A stretch of DNA of 64,000 bases, from contig JASHOQ010000114.1 of the NCBI GenBank assembly GCA_030041045.1, positions 62,001-126,000 of the forward strand. The letters run 5' to 3'. Position 1 is the first letter of the stretch. Each line of letters opens with the position of its first letter. Below, one piece after another: positions 8,203 to 16,418 of this stretch. Source of the DNA: Acidobacteriaceae bacterium (GTDB lineage Bacteria > Acidobacteriota > Terriglobia > Terriglobales > Acidobacteriaceae). The notes beneath the pieces were generated by a model. The model was not told the origin of the DNA. It saw nothing but the letters and a program-made list of their open reading frames with translations, and did no database searches. The translations under genes and the position numbers were made by a program.

Positions 8203-9432
8203 TCACGTTCCCTTATAGGGGCTGCGCAGGCACCTCCGCGCAGTTTCCGCGCGCGTGGTATTCGGGCCGGCTTCTATGGCCGCCTGGTAATCCTTCACCG
8301 CCTGCAGGCGATCGCCGACCAGGTCAAGGCACTCGCCCGCATCCACGAGCGATCGAATTTTAAGCTCGGTTCCCACGCTCGTTATCCACGCCGCCTTTTC
8401 ATACGCCTGCGCGGCTTCGGCATAGTGGCGCTGCCCGCGCAGCGCATCGCCCAGGCCAAAGTAGGCCAGCTCCGGCTTGGCTGAGGCAAAATAGCCGGGA
8501 TCGGAGTTGGCGGTGATCAGTTGCCGGTAAGCCTCCACCGCGGCCATTCCTTCACCCGCATCCTTGCGCAGATTGGCCTCTTCCAGGCAGAAGAGAAAAT
8601 CCCTGGGGTACTGGTTCTTGAGGATCAGCACCACCTGGATCGCCTCCTGATACTTGGCCTCGCGGCGCAGGAACAGAGCAATCACCGTGCGCGCCTCCAC
8701 GCGGGTGATGACGCCGCGATTGGCCGCATCGTCGAGCAATGCCATCCCTTGAGACTTGGACCCGGTGATGCCGGCAATGCCGATCATCAGCTTGAACGGC
8801 CACGGCAGCGAACCCACAACGTAGTCGTACACGCCCACGACCAGCTTCGCGTCCACGTAGTTGGGGTCGAGACTGAGCGCGTGCTGCGCGTCGTCGCGGG
8901 CCCTGGTGGCCAGGCGAAAGCCCGCGCCGAATCCCCGCTCCACCATGGCCACATAGGTGCAGCGCAGGCTGCGCGCCCAGGCGCGGGCAAAATAGGCGTC
9001 CACGTCGTTGGGGTTCTTGGCCGTGCGCCAGTCGGCCTCTTTCACGGCTTCGTCGGCGAGCGAGAAGATGCGGTCCCGCGCCTTGAGATCTTCATCCGTA
9101 GCGTGACGGCCGGTAAGAAAACCGTCGTTGGCATAGAAGGTCGTATCCAGCAGATCCTGCCGGTACAGTTCCTGAAAGACAACGGCATTGAGCAGATAAT
9201 CCGTGGCCTGCGGGTCGCCTGGATGTGCCTGGTGAATGTGCTCGAATTCGGCCACGGCGCCCGGATAGTCGAGATCGTAAAAATGCTGGTAAGCCTCGCG
9301 CACCTGCGGGTCGAAGTTCATGGGATTGGTGTTGACGTCTGCGCCCCGCGCGCTCCCGGCCAAAGCAAGCCAGGCCGCCAGCATCGCCGCCCCCGTCGCA
9401 AGTCTTGTTCGCCGCGCTGTCTTGCTGTTCAA
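8203..9432 (-). CDS. Exported tetratricopeptide-repeat protein
   Basis: A protein of about 409 residues with an N-terminal signal sequence (hydrophobic run ending LAGSARGAD) and several TPR-like helical pairs, such as AYQHFYDLDYPGAVAEFEHI and the C-terminal ALRGQRHYAEAAQAYEKA. The central part contains the acidobacterial-style block YVDAKLVVGVYDYVVGSLPW. I prefer the TTG at 9432: it has GGAG nine bases upstream and gives a clean signal peptide, whereas a GTG at 9477 adds an odd polar extension. Probably a periplasmic scaffold; partner unknown. Confidence 0.75.
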   Translation of the reverse strand: MNSKTARRTRLATGAAMLAAWLALAGSARGADVNTNPMNFDPQVREAYQHFYDLDYPGAVAEFEHIHQAHPGDPQATDYLLNAVVFQELYRQDLLDTTFYANDGFLTGRHATDEDLKARDRIFSLADEAVKEADWRTAKNPNDVDAYFARAWARSLRCTYVAMVERGFGAGFRLATRARDDAQHALSLDPNYVDAKLVVGVYDYVVGSLPWPFKLMIGIAGITGSKSQGMALLDDAANRGVITRVEARTVIALFLRREAKYQEAIQVVLILKNQYPRDFLFCLEEANLRKDAGEGMAAVEAYRQLITANSDPGYFASAKPELAYFGLGDALRGQRHYAEAAQAYEKAAWITSVGTELKIRSLVDAGECLDLVGDRLQAVKDYQAAIEAGPNTTRAETARRCLRSPYKGT

Positions 9433-9743
9433 AACCGCAAACTCCTGCTTTGGGCATGCGAGCCCTTGCTCGCGCACCGCACCAATGGACGTGCGGCGCC
9501 CGGATTCCGTTTACTTCCATCCCTGGCTGAACTAGTTGTAGGCTTTTATTTTGAATACCTTATGACAAAACCCGAATGCACTTCATTCATCCGCATCTTC
9601 CAGCTTAACGGATTTCCCCCGGACCGCAAGAAGACCGCGCCTTGGCCACTCCTTAAATCACCGCCCAATCGTTGTGCGCTCAGGAAATTTACGGCAAGTC
9701 GACCGCCTCCGGCATCCACAGAAGAATACGGTACGATCCAGAT
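9433..9743. other. Intergenic region between divergent genes, no gene seen
   Basis: About 310 bp between the TPR gene and pyrF, transcribed in opposite directions. It is locally AT-richer around 9530-9570, as expected for promoters, but I could not pick a confident pair of hexamers. No repeat family member was recognised. Confidence 0.4.
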
Positions 9744-10526
9744 ATGCCCGTCCGCGAACGCATGAAGCCCAGCCTCGGCGCGGTGCGCGTCCTCGAGCCC
9801 GACCCGATTCTCGATCCGATTGCGGAGGCGCGCAAGCGGCTGATCGTCGCGCTCGATGTGCCGGACCTCGCCGCTGCAATCGAACTGGTGAATCGCCTGC
9901 AGCAGGTCTGTTCGTGGTTCAAAGTGGGGATGGAGCTTTTCACCGCCGCCGGACCCAGGGTAATCGAGCTTCTCGCCGCGCGCGGCCACTCCGTCTTCCT
10001 CGATTTGAAATTCTGTGACATTCCCAACACCGTGGCCGGCGCCGTGCGCTCCGCGTCCGCGCTGGGCGTGCGCATGTTGACCGTGCACACGCTCGGCGGA
10101 CCGGCCATGCTCGAAGCCGCGCAGGGCGCGTTGAGCGGCGTCCCCCATCCTCCGCAATTGCTCGCCGTTACCTTGCTCACCAGTATGGATCAGGCGCAAT
10201 GCCGCGCGGTTGGTTTGCTGCGGGCGCCCGGCGCGCAGGTTGAATTGCTGGCGCGCCTCGGCCTCGCCGCCGGTATCCGCGGATTTGTCTGCTCCGCGCT
10301 GGAGGTTGCCGCGCTCCGCGCGCTCACCGGGTCTGCCGGCGTGCTGGTGGTTCCCGGCATTCGCCCCGCCGGCGCCCATGCGGGCGACCAGAAGCGCGTG
10401 GCCGCGCCCGCAGACGCCTTGCGCAACGGAGCCAGTTACCTCGTCGTAGGCAGGCCCATCACCCAGGCCCCTGACCCGGCAGAAACCGCCGTAACCATCC
10501 TTGCCGCCATGGCTGCGGGGCTTTGA
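9744..10526 (+). CDS. pyrF: Orotidine 5'-phosphate decarboxylase
   Basis: Decarboxylates OMP to UMP, the last step of de novo pyrimidine synthesis. LIVALDVPD opens the TIM barrel, DLKFCDIPNT (about residues 86-95) carries the catalytic Lys-Asp pair, and VVPGIRPAGAHAGDQKR with GASYLVVGRPIT forms the phosphate-binding end. The 260-residue product is of the short (type 1) class. The ATG at 9744 gives MPVRERMKPS; an internal ATG at 9762 is a possible alternative, and an earlier in-frame start only adds sequence without family similarity. Confidence 0.93.
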   Translation: MPVRERMKPSLGAVRVLEPDPILDPIAEARKRLIVALDVPDLAAAIELVNRLQQVCSWFKVGMELFTAAGPRVIELLAARGHSVFLDLKFCDIPNTVAGAVRSASALGVRMLTVHTLGGPAMLEAAQGALSGVPHPPQLLAVTLLTSMDQAQCRAVGLLRAPGAQVELLARLGLAAGIRGFVCSALEVAALRALTGSAGVLVVPGIRPAGAHAGDQKRVAAPADALRNGASYLVVGRPITQAPDPAETAVTILAAMAAGL

Positions 10527-10577
10527 GCCCAGACCGGGCTATCATAAAACCCAAACCCCGATTTCCAAGGAAACTCC

Positions 10578-11357
10578 ATGAAGGAAAGCCGCAGCCTTCA
10601 GGCTGAGAATAGCCTCCGTGCCGGCGAGCAGCCGGAAGAATTGTCCCCGCTCCAGAAGTCCTGGTGGCGGGCCCGGCTCGTAACCATGACCATCTTGCCC
10701 CTGATCATGGCCCTGGCCCTGCCTTTACTGATCGCGGTCAGATTCCCGCCGCATAATCCCCTGTGGAGCCAGCCGAACGGCCGGGTCATTCTTCTGATCC
10801 TTTTATTGAACGGCGCCGTCTTTTTCACCATTCCGGCCATAGCACTTTTCCGGCTTCTCCGCCGCAAACGGAGGACGGGCAGCTACTATCCCACGCTTGA
10901 GGACCTCGAGAAGCATCGCGCGCGCCAGCGCAAACCCAAGCCGCTTTGGCAGCGAACTCTCTCCGCAGTCTTCGAACTGGCCGCTGCAATCACGTTCACT
11001 ATCGACGCGATGCATAGAACGCACCGGGGCGCCTGGGAGCAGGTCCTTGCGTCCATCTTCTGGCTGTCTGCGGCGATGAGCATCTGGGGGTTGATCGGCT
11101 CGCAATCCGGCCTTGCAAAGCTCAGGCAGCGGGAGGGCTTTGCGTGCCCGGAATGCGGTGCGGCCCCTCCCATTGGAGATAAGTGGAAGTGCAAACAGTG
11201 TGGTAAAGGCTTCGATACTTTCCTGGCGCGCGCCGTTTGCCCCCAGTGCGGAACCCAGCACCCGGCAACCATGTGCGCCGCATGCGAGAAGATGCACCCC
11301 ATGAACGATTGGATCTACGCCTATACGGCGAGGAATTGCGGTCCCACCACCGGATGA
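10578..11357 (+). CDS. Membrane protein with C-terminal zinc-ribbon cysteines
   Basis: A 259-residue protein. Two hydrophobic helices lie near residues 37-55 and 72-95, followed by a basic patch (RLLRRKRRTG), two more hydrophobic segments around 130-175 and a cytosolic tail rich in paired cysteines: CPECG, CKQCGKGF, CPQCG and CAAC within about 60 residues. This suggests two rubredoxin-like or zinc-ribbon knuckles. Family and function are not recognised. It follows pyrF by about 50 bp and could be co-transcribed. Confidence 0.7.
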   Translation: MKESRSLQAENSLRAGEQPEELSPLQKSWWRARLVTMTILPLIMALALPLLIAVRFPPHNPLWSQPNGRVILLILLLNGAVFFTIPAIALFRLLRRKRRTGSYYPTLEDLEKHRARQRKPKPLWQRTLSAVFELAAAITFTIDAMHRTHRGAWEQVLASIFWLSAAMSIWGLIGSQSGLAKLRQREGFACPECGAAPPIGDKWKCKQCGKGFDTFLARAVCPQCGTQHPATMCAACEKMHPMNDWIYAYTARNCGPTTG

Positions 11358-11424
11358 GCAACCGGCCGGGGCGCGGAGTCTGGATCCAGGGGATTGGAGC
11401 TGCCGGAACCGGCGGTTTCTTCTC

Positions 11425-11543
11425 TTACGGCATTTTCTGAGTTACTGTGTCCTCTTCGTCCCTTCGCAAGGTCGCCGCTCCCTGTTGGTCGCGTCGACTC
11501 TGCTTTCCGTCTTCGGGATATAGCTACTCAGAAAATGCTTTAG
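11425..11543 (+). repeat. 119-bp dispersed element with inverted ends, copy 2
   Basis: Identical to 3633-3751 except for one base. It has the same inverted ends GCATTTTCTGAGT / ACTCAGAAAATGC and the same 119-bp length measured from TTACGG to CTTTAG. It fills the space between two convergent genes, ending 7 bp before the stop codon of the minus-strand zinc-ribbon gene, so it could act as or replace a transcription terminator there. Confidence 0.85.
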
Positions 11544-11550
11544 AACCAAC

Positions 11551-11730
11551 TTAAAGCTTCTCGTAGAAATCGCACGCAGAGCAGGAGATATACACGCCTC
11601 CCGGAACTCCGCGCTCGCGATCCTTCACCCGCTTCACAATCCGCGTCGGCTTGTTGCACTTGGGGCAGTCGGTCGACTTGGTCGTGTCCATCACCTTCTT
11701 GCGGTCACCTGTCTTGGCAATCTTCGCCAT
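11551..11730 (-). CDS. 59-residue zinc-ribbon protein
   Basis: A short gene that is easy to miss. It starts MAKIAKTGDRKKVMDTTKST, then has the metal-site pairs CPKC near residue 22 and CSAC near residue 50, and ends CDFYEKL. The ATG at 11730 has AAGGAG about 12 bases upstream. The two CxxC pairs separated by about 25 residues, with many lysines and arginines, suggest a small nucleic-acid or ribosome-associated zinc ribbon, but the family is not certain. The 3' end abuts a 119-bp repeat. Confidence 0.75.
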   Translation of the reverse strand: MAKIAKTGDRKKVMDTTKSTDCPKCNKPTRIVKRVKDRERGVPGGVYISCSACDFYEKL

Positions 11731-11908
11731 GGTTCGTGTAGTTCTCCTTCACCAGAATGTCTCTGCGCACACCCGCCGCGGCGGACGGCTTCAACAGACG
11801 CGGTCGATCGCTTGCTTCGGAATCGCTCAGGAGTTGCCGAGGGGATTACACGGAGAAAGCGAGACTCGCTCAACTCAGTTTACAGGAAACGGGGCTGTTC
11901 GCGGGCGT

Positions 11909-13414
11909 CTAGCTCGCTCCCGCCGTCCGTACAAACTGGTCCGGATTCGCCCCCGGCTGATTGGTTCCCGGACTCTGCTGGCCGCTCTGCGCCGGCTGGC
12001 TGCCGTTCGAAGCCGGAGCCGCTTGGCCGGATGTCGATTGCCCATTCCCCGCCGGCTTGGCCGTCCCGGAAGAACTCGCTGAAGAGGACGAACTGCCCGA
12101 TTGCGCCGTCGTCGCCGGCTGCTGATCGTCGGGATTTTGACCGGGCTGCTGGCCGTTGGGATTCTGGTCGGGCTGCTGGGTGGGGAAACGGACCGGCTTC
12201 ATCGCTCCCACTCCGGCGTCGTGGCTCTGATCCTGCGGCAGCGTCTCGCCCGGATTGCGAAGGCTGGGCGGCGCGTCCGGCGCTTCCTTGTTCGGGTCCT
12301 TGTCCACGTCCCCTTCTTCCACCTTGCGCGTATTCGCCGCCAGCACCGGCGTTCCATCCGTGCGCATCAGGCCCGAGACCCGGTCCTGGGTAAACACCTC
12401 CAAGGGCTGGCCCATCTTGGCAATCTCCACGCGGATCACGCGGTTGCCGTTGATGCGGACAAAGTCCACATCCTCGGGGGGCTTCCCGTAGATCCACTCC
12501 TCGAACGGCATCTGCCCTTCCATCTCGCGAGTCTTCGATTGCGGCTGTCCCTTGGCGAAGAGCACCATGTCCGTGCTCATGCCCACCCACACCTGGTGGT
12601 TGAGGATGGCATCCCGCAGCTCCACCGGCAGCGTATCCGTGAATGCCTGGATGGGCGTCTTCACGTCGAACGAGATCATGGGCGCGAGCAATGCCTTGAC
12701 TTGCTTGCCTGTCAATTCCGGAACGAATCCTTTGAACGCCAGCGTGAGCCGTGCACCCGTCGGATCGCCCTCGTCCGCCACCACCGGGTTGCTGTAATTG
12801 GGATCGCCGGCGCCAATTTCCACATGGCGCAGGAAACGGTGCTTGAAATCGGGCCCGCCGTTGAAGTCGAAAACAATCCTCGATTTTTCGATCTTGATAT
12901 CGGTCACCACCACGCGGTCGCCGGGCTTGGCGCACATCCCTTCGCTCACCACCATGTTCAGGTACGCTTCTCCGGAGGGATCGAGATTGCCGTTGGCCTC
13001 GAGGATCAATCCCTTGTGCCCCTTCGGCAGCGGGCGCATGGCAAATCCCTGCTCCGACTCCATCGTGCGGATCAGGTCAAGGCGCGAGCGCGCGTCGAGC
13101 TGCTGCTTCGGCAGATCGATGCGGGTAGGCTCAATCTGGGCGTAGCGCCGGTCCACCGGAGCCGTGGCCGCAACCGGCCCTTTGCCGCTGGTGTCCACCG
13201 TGATGACCTGGGCTGGAAGGACGCGCGGGCCCAGCAGCACTGCGGCCAGAAACAGCGCCGTCCAAACGGCGGCAAACACGCAGCCGAGCTGGGGCGAATG
13301 CTCATCCATACATGGATTTGGGCATGGATTTGGGCATGGATTTGAGCAAGGAATTGCAGCCTCTTGCCGCAGAACGATCTCGGAACCGAACCGGGAATCC
13401 ACCGGGCGAATCAT
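11909..13414 (-). CDS. Large secreted or membrane-anchored protein, low-complexity tail
   Basis: A 501-residue protein of unknown function. The ATG at 13414 has a GGGAGG site. Residues 20-36 contain a Cys-Asn-Pro repeat encoded by a 12-bp tandem array. A hydrophobic anchor or signal sequence follows (GCVFAAVWTALFLAAVLLG, about 45-63), then a globular region with FDFNGGPDFKHRFLRHVEIG and MGQPLEVFTQDRVSGLMRTD. The last 110 residues are rich in Gln, Pro, Ser and Gly, typical of an extracytoplasmic linker. If the internal ATG at 13309 were the true start, the Cys-Asn-Pro stretch would be untranslated. Confidence 0.7.
   Translation of the reverse strand: MIRPVDSRFGSEIVLRQEAAIPCSNPCPNPCPNPCMDEHSPQLGCVFAAVWTALFLAAVLLGPRVLPAQVITVDTSGKGPVAATAPVDRRYAQIEPTRIDLPKQQLDARSRLDLIRTMESEQGFAMRPLPKGHKGLILEANGNLDPSGEAYLNMVVSEGMCAKPGDRVVVTDIKIEKSRIVFDFNGGPDFKHRFLRHVEIGAGDPNYSNPVVADEGDPTGARLTLAFKGFVPELTGKQVKALLAPMISFDVKTPIQAFTDTLPVELRDAILNHQVWVGMSTDMVLFAKGQPQSKTREMEGQMPFEEWIYGKPPEDVDFVRINGNRVIRVEIAKMGQPLEVFTQDRVSGLMRTDGTPVLAANTRKVEEGDVDKDPNKEAPDAPPSLRNPGETLPQDQSHDAGVGAMKPVRFPTQQPDQNPNGQQPGQNPDDQQPATTAQSGSSSSSASSSGTAKPAGNGQSTSGQAAPASNGSQPAQSGQQSPGTNQPGANPDQFVRTAGAS
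13312..13347 (+). repeat. 12-bp tandem repeat, three copies
   Basis: ATGGATTTGGGC twice, then ATGGATTTGAGC. On the minus strand it encodes the repeating Pro-Cys-Pro-Asn part of the N-terminus of the 501-residue protein. It lies between two candidate start codons of that gene (13414 and 13309). It belongs to the set of 12-mer arrays also seen at 15170 and 63713. Confidence 0.85.
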
Positions 13415-14106
13415 GGGAACCTCCCATGTGCATTCAAGCATTGCGCAAAAACCACGCCTAAGCAAGCGAAATGGCAAGCGGCTTCCGGAATCGCTGGTTC
13501 CGCAAGTCTACATCGCGAGAGATGCGCACACGGGCCGCGGCGTATACCCGGTGCGTGCACCGCCGAACCTGCCGGACCGTGGACTCCGCCTCGTCCGCGA
13601 TCGTTTTCGTCGCCTTGTCCGCGTTGGCGGTCTTCGCCCTGTCCGCGTTCGCGGTTTTCGCCATGTCTGGGATCGCGGTCCTCGCCTTGTCCCGCGCCCG
13701 CTTCAGCCTGCGATAGAAGGTAGACCCAGGCGCAAGCCCGGGGAATGCGGATCGCCTCATGATTCCAAGCCCCCGTTTCGGGGACGAAAGAACGATCTCG
13801 AATCTTACTGCCGGCGCCTCAGGCCCCTCGCCAACTAACCCCGCCGACCCGTCAGGGCAGCCGAACCCGCCGGTCTTGCGTAAAATTTCCACCGCCCATG
13901 GCACAATCCAGACAGGACACCTCAACCGTCAACCCTGTCCCCGGTCCGTTTCAGGGGGACCCCCCTACCCCCCGCAGGGTGCACTGCTACCAGTGCACGG
14001 AACCGCGCAAGTTACACGAAAAGAGGCGATTAGATGGATGAGTGCCGAACGCTTCGGCCGGCAAAACCCGTCAATTCCTGTAGAAAACCTGCAAAACCCG
14101 AAATCC
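13415..14106. other. Gene-poor stretch of about 690 bp
   Basis: No gene with a convincing start, ribosome site and family similarity was found on either strand. It holds the 24-bp tandem array at 13586-13705 and, near 13968, a C-rich motif (ACCCCCCTACCCCCC) that recurs in similar form near 59600. A minus-strand frame at 13458-13925 and a plus-strand frame at 13471-13716 are both open across the array. Their proteins simply reflect the repeat and were not accepted. Confidence 0.5.
13586..13705. repeat. 24-bp degenerate tandem repeat, about five units
   Basis: Units of 24 bp starting at 13586, 13610, 13634, 13658 and 13682, each close to TCGCCNTGTCCGCG followed by a GCGGT half. Because 24 is a multiple of three, every frame stays open: one strand reads as a hydrophobic octapeptide repeat (ALSAFAVF-like), the other as an Ala/Lys/Asp repeat (AKTANADR-like). 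Copies have diverged from one another, so it is not a very recent expansion. Confidence 0.75.
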
Positions 14107-14190
14107 CTGACCCCAGTCCCCTGTTCACTGTCCACTGTTCACTGTTCACTGTTCACTGTCCCCTGTTCCCTGACCCCTGACCCCTGACCC
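14107..14190 (-). repeat. Heptamer minisatellite, 12 units, at the CPBP gene 3' end
   Basis: Twelve consecutive 7-bp units; on the minus strand they follow the pattern [G/A][T/A]CAG[G/T]G. The array covers the stop codon (14146-14148) and the last 14-15 codons of the CPBP-like gene, whose C-terminal residues (GSGVRGQGTGDSEQ) are therefore repeat-encoded. The same unit occurs in the same orientation at the ends of argF and ribD. Confidence 0.9.
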
Positions 14191-15207
14191 CTCCTTCTCC
14201 GCCGGCGCCGACGCGGCTGCGATCTGCACTAGCGCGGAGTTTGCCGGCTCGGATGCGCCCATCGCCGCCTCGTGCTGTGCGCGCGCCGCCGCGTCCAGAT
14301 CGACTGGGATTCCGCCGGGCGTGAGAACCGGCGCGTTGTAGCGGAAGTCGAGTTCGCGGGTAATGCGGTTGAGGAACGGCAGCGCGGCCAGCAGGACAAA
14401 AAAGGCAAACCAGGCGGCGTCCAGACCGAAACCTCCGCCCGTGAGCCAGAGCGGACCCATCGGATATCCCTGCACCACCGGCGAGTGACTGCTGTCGCCG
14501 TTCACAGCCAGCCCGAACAACAGAGCCTGGCTGGCCTTCCATCCGAAATTGAGTCCCCAGCTCAGCCAAAGCGCGCGGGTGCGCAGATACGCCACCGAAA
14601 GCAGCAATCCCAGCGCCAGCGATACCACGAAGCTGGTGCGGTTCGACCCCGGAATCATGATCTGCACCAGAGCGTAGTAAAGAGCAAAGACCATGGTCGC
14701 CGCCACCGGCCCCAGGGCGCGGGCGAAGCGCTGAAACCCGTAGCCGCGGAAGGCGATTTCCTCGCCCAGCGCCAGCAGCGCGAAAAACCCCGCATCGGCC
14801 GCGAGCCAGCCCCAGGATCCCGCCTGGACGGAGAAGGAGATGACGATGCCGCCGGCGGCCAGCATGGGCAGAACGCAGACTAAAGTCAGGGCCCAACCCG
14901 TGGCCACGCCCATGCCGGCTTCGCGCGCGAATCCGGCGCGCCGCGGAAGGCCCTGATCGCTGACCGGATCAGCCTCGCGATCCAGCCAGAAGCCCATAGC
15001 CGCATAGCCCACCAGCAGGAGAAACGCCAGCATGGCCTGCTCCGTCAACGGGGACCAATCCTCGGAGACCAGACTTTGCGCACCCAGGTGCGCGAGCACT
15101 CGAGCGAGGAAAAAATAGAGGACGGCGGCGAGAAACTCCAGGTACGCGCGCACCCGGCTCATGCTCGCACCCGATGCGTTCCCCGATGCGCTCCCCGATG
15201 CGCTCAT
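14146..15207 (-). CDS. CPBP-type (Rce1-like) membrane protein, probable non-canonical active site
   Basis: A 353-residue polytopic membrane protein with about eight helices and the first CPBP motif EEIAFRGYGF. The two histidine motifs expected downstream (FxxxH and HxxxN/B) are not seen: the equivalent places read FALYYALV and SWGLNFGWK. Proteolytic activity is therefore doubtful. The ATG at 15207 has GAGGCG upstream and yields a Ser-Ala-Ser-Gly N-terminus made by a 12-bp array; starts at 15246, 15321 (TTG) or 15162 are possible. The C-terminal tail is encoded by a heptamer minisatellite. Confidence 0.75.
   Translation of the reverse strand: MSASGSASGNASGASMSRVRAYLEFLAAVLYFFLARVLAHLGAQSLVSEDWSPLTEQAMLAFLLLVGYAAMGFWLDREADPVSDQGLPRRAGFAREAGMGVATGWALTLVCVLPMLAAGGIVISFSVQAGSWGWLAADAGFFALLALGEEIAFRGYGFQRFARALGPVAATMVFALYYALVQIMIPGSNRTSFVVSLALGLLLSVAYLRTRALWLSWGLNFGWKASQALLFGLAVNGDSSHSPVVQGYPMGPLWLTGGGFGLDAAWFAFFVLLAALPFLNRITRELDFRYNAPVLTPGGIPVDLDAAARAQHEAAMGASEPANSALVQIAAASAPAEKEGSGVRGQGTGDSEQ
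15170..15205 (-). repeat. 12-bp tandem repeat, three copies
   Basis: Units on the plus strand are CCCGATGCGTTC, CCCGATGCGCTC and CCCGATGCGCTC. On the minus strand they encode SASG or NASG tetrapeptides at the N-terminus of the CPBP-like protein, between the candidate ATGs at 15207 and 15162. Confidence 0.9.
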
Positions 15208-15421
15208 GGACGCCTCGCGGCGCAGGCTTTGCGGGTCGAATTCCATTTGGGCGAATGCATGTTTCCCTGCTCGGTCAGACGCTTTCCCGGCGGAATTAGA
15301 GCGGCTCCAGGATAAATTCAACCTTTATAAGTCCTGTGTTTGGTCGCCCCTCCCTGGGGTCGGGTCGACGTGGTGTTGGTGCCTGCTGAGTACGGCAATC
15401 CTGGAACCGCTGTGGCCGCGC

Positions 15422-16267
15422 TCAGTTTTCCGTGTAAAACTGCGCCATGTTACGGAACTTGCGTTGGCGCTCGGCCAGAAGCTCATCGATGGACAGCGCC
15501 TTCAAGGCATCGAGGTGCTTCCTCAGGGCCTGGGCCAGCGAGGCTGTGCCCGTATCGTGATCGGCTTGAATTCCCTCCGGCGGTTCGGCGACGATTTCAT
15601 CCACGCAGCCGAGCTTGGCCACATCCTGCGCGGTGACGCGCAGGGCCGCCGCAGCGCGATCCTTGTGCGCAATGTCGCGCCACATGATGGCCGCGGCGCC
15701 TTCTGGAGGAATCACCGAGTAGACCGCGTTTTCGAGAATCAGCACGCGATCGCTCACCGCCAGGGCCAGCGCGCCTCCCGACCCGCCCTCGCCCGTGATC
15801 ACGGCAATGGTGGGCACGCGCAGCCGCGACATTTCGCGGATGTTGTGCGCAATGGCCTCGGCCTGCCCGCGCTCTTCGGCGCCCAGGCCGGGATACGCAG
15901 CCGTCACATCGATGAGTGCAATCACCGGCCGCGAAAACTTTTCTGCAATCTTCATGGCGCGCAGCGCCTTGCGGTAACCCTCCGGGCTGGGCATGCCGAA
16001 GTTGCGCTTGATGCGCTCTTTCGTGGTGCCGCCTTTGCGAATGCCGATGACCAGCACTTCTTCGCCGTCCAGCCGCGCCATGCCGCAAATGACGGCTTCG
16101 TCGTCGCCGAAGGCGCGATCCCCGTGAATCTCGCTGAAATCCGTGAAGATTCGCTCGATCAAGTCCATGGGGTAAGGGCGCTGCGGATGACGCGCCTGTT
16201 CCACTCGGCTCCACGCCGACGCTGCCGCCTGCGCTTCAGGGGTGTTCCCTGCCTCTTGTTCGCTCAT
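15422..16267 (-). CDS. accA: Acetyl-CoA carboxylase carboxyltransferase subunit alpha
   Basis: With AccD, transfers carboxyl from biotin to acetyl-CoA to give malonyl-CoA for fatty-acid synthesis. The 281-residue length is near the low end for AccA. Family blocks are clear: RPYPMDLIERIFTDFSEIHG, KRNFGMPSPEGYRKALRAM, FIDV-type TAAYPGLGAEERGQAEAIA, GEGGSGGALAL with the oxyanion-hole glycines, and ENAVYSVIPPEGAAAIMWRD. The ATG at 16267 has a modest AGG site. accD is not in the window. Confidence 0.95.
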   Translation of the reverse strand: MSEQEAGNTPEAQAAASAWSRVEQARHPQRPYPMDLIERIFTDFSEIHGDRAFGDDEAVICGMARLDGEEVLVIGIRKGGTTKERIKRNFGMPSPEGYRKALRAMKIAEKFSRPVIALIDVTAAYPGLGAEERGQAEAIAHNIREMSRLRVPTIAVITGEGGSGGALALAVSDRVLILENAVYSVIPPEGAAAIMWRDIAHKDRAAAALRVTAQDVAKLGCVDEIVAEPPEGIQADHDTGTASLAQALRKHLDALKALSIDELLAERQRKFRNMAQFYTEN

Positions 16268-16418
16268 TTGTACCTGCGGTCAAGCGGCTCGTGCCGCCGG
16301 TCCTCGAGTCAGTCCTTTGACTGATTTTACGGGGCCGGGCTGGCGGCGACAAATGCAAACGCGTGCCGCGCATTCTTCCCCAACGGGAAAGGCCTGCGCA
16401 CAAGCGGCCGCATCCGGC

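Noticed and set aside
13458..13925. 155-codon minus-strand frame with an Ala/Lys repeat
   Set aside because: The protein is a by-product of the 24-bp repeat; no ribosome site or family support.
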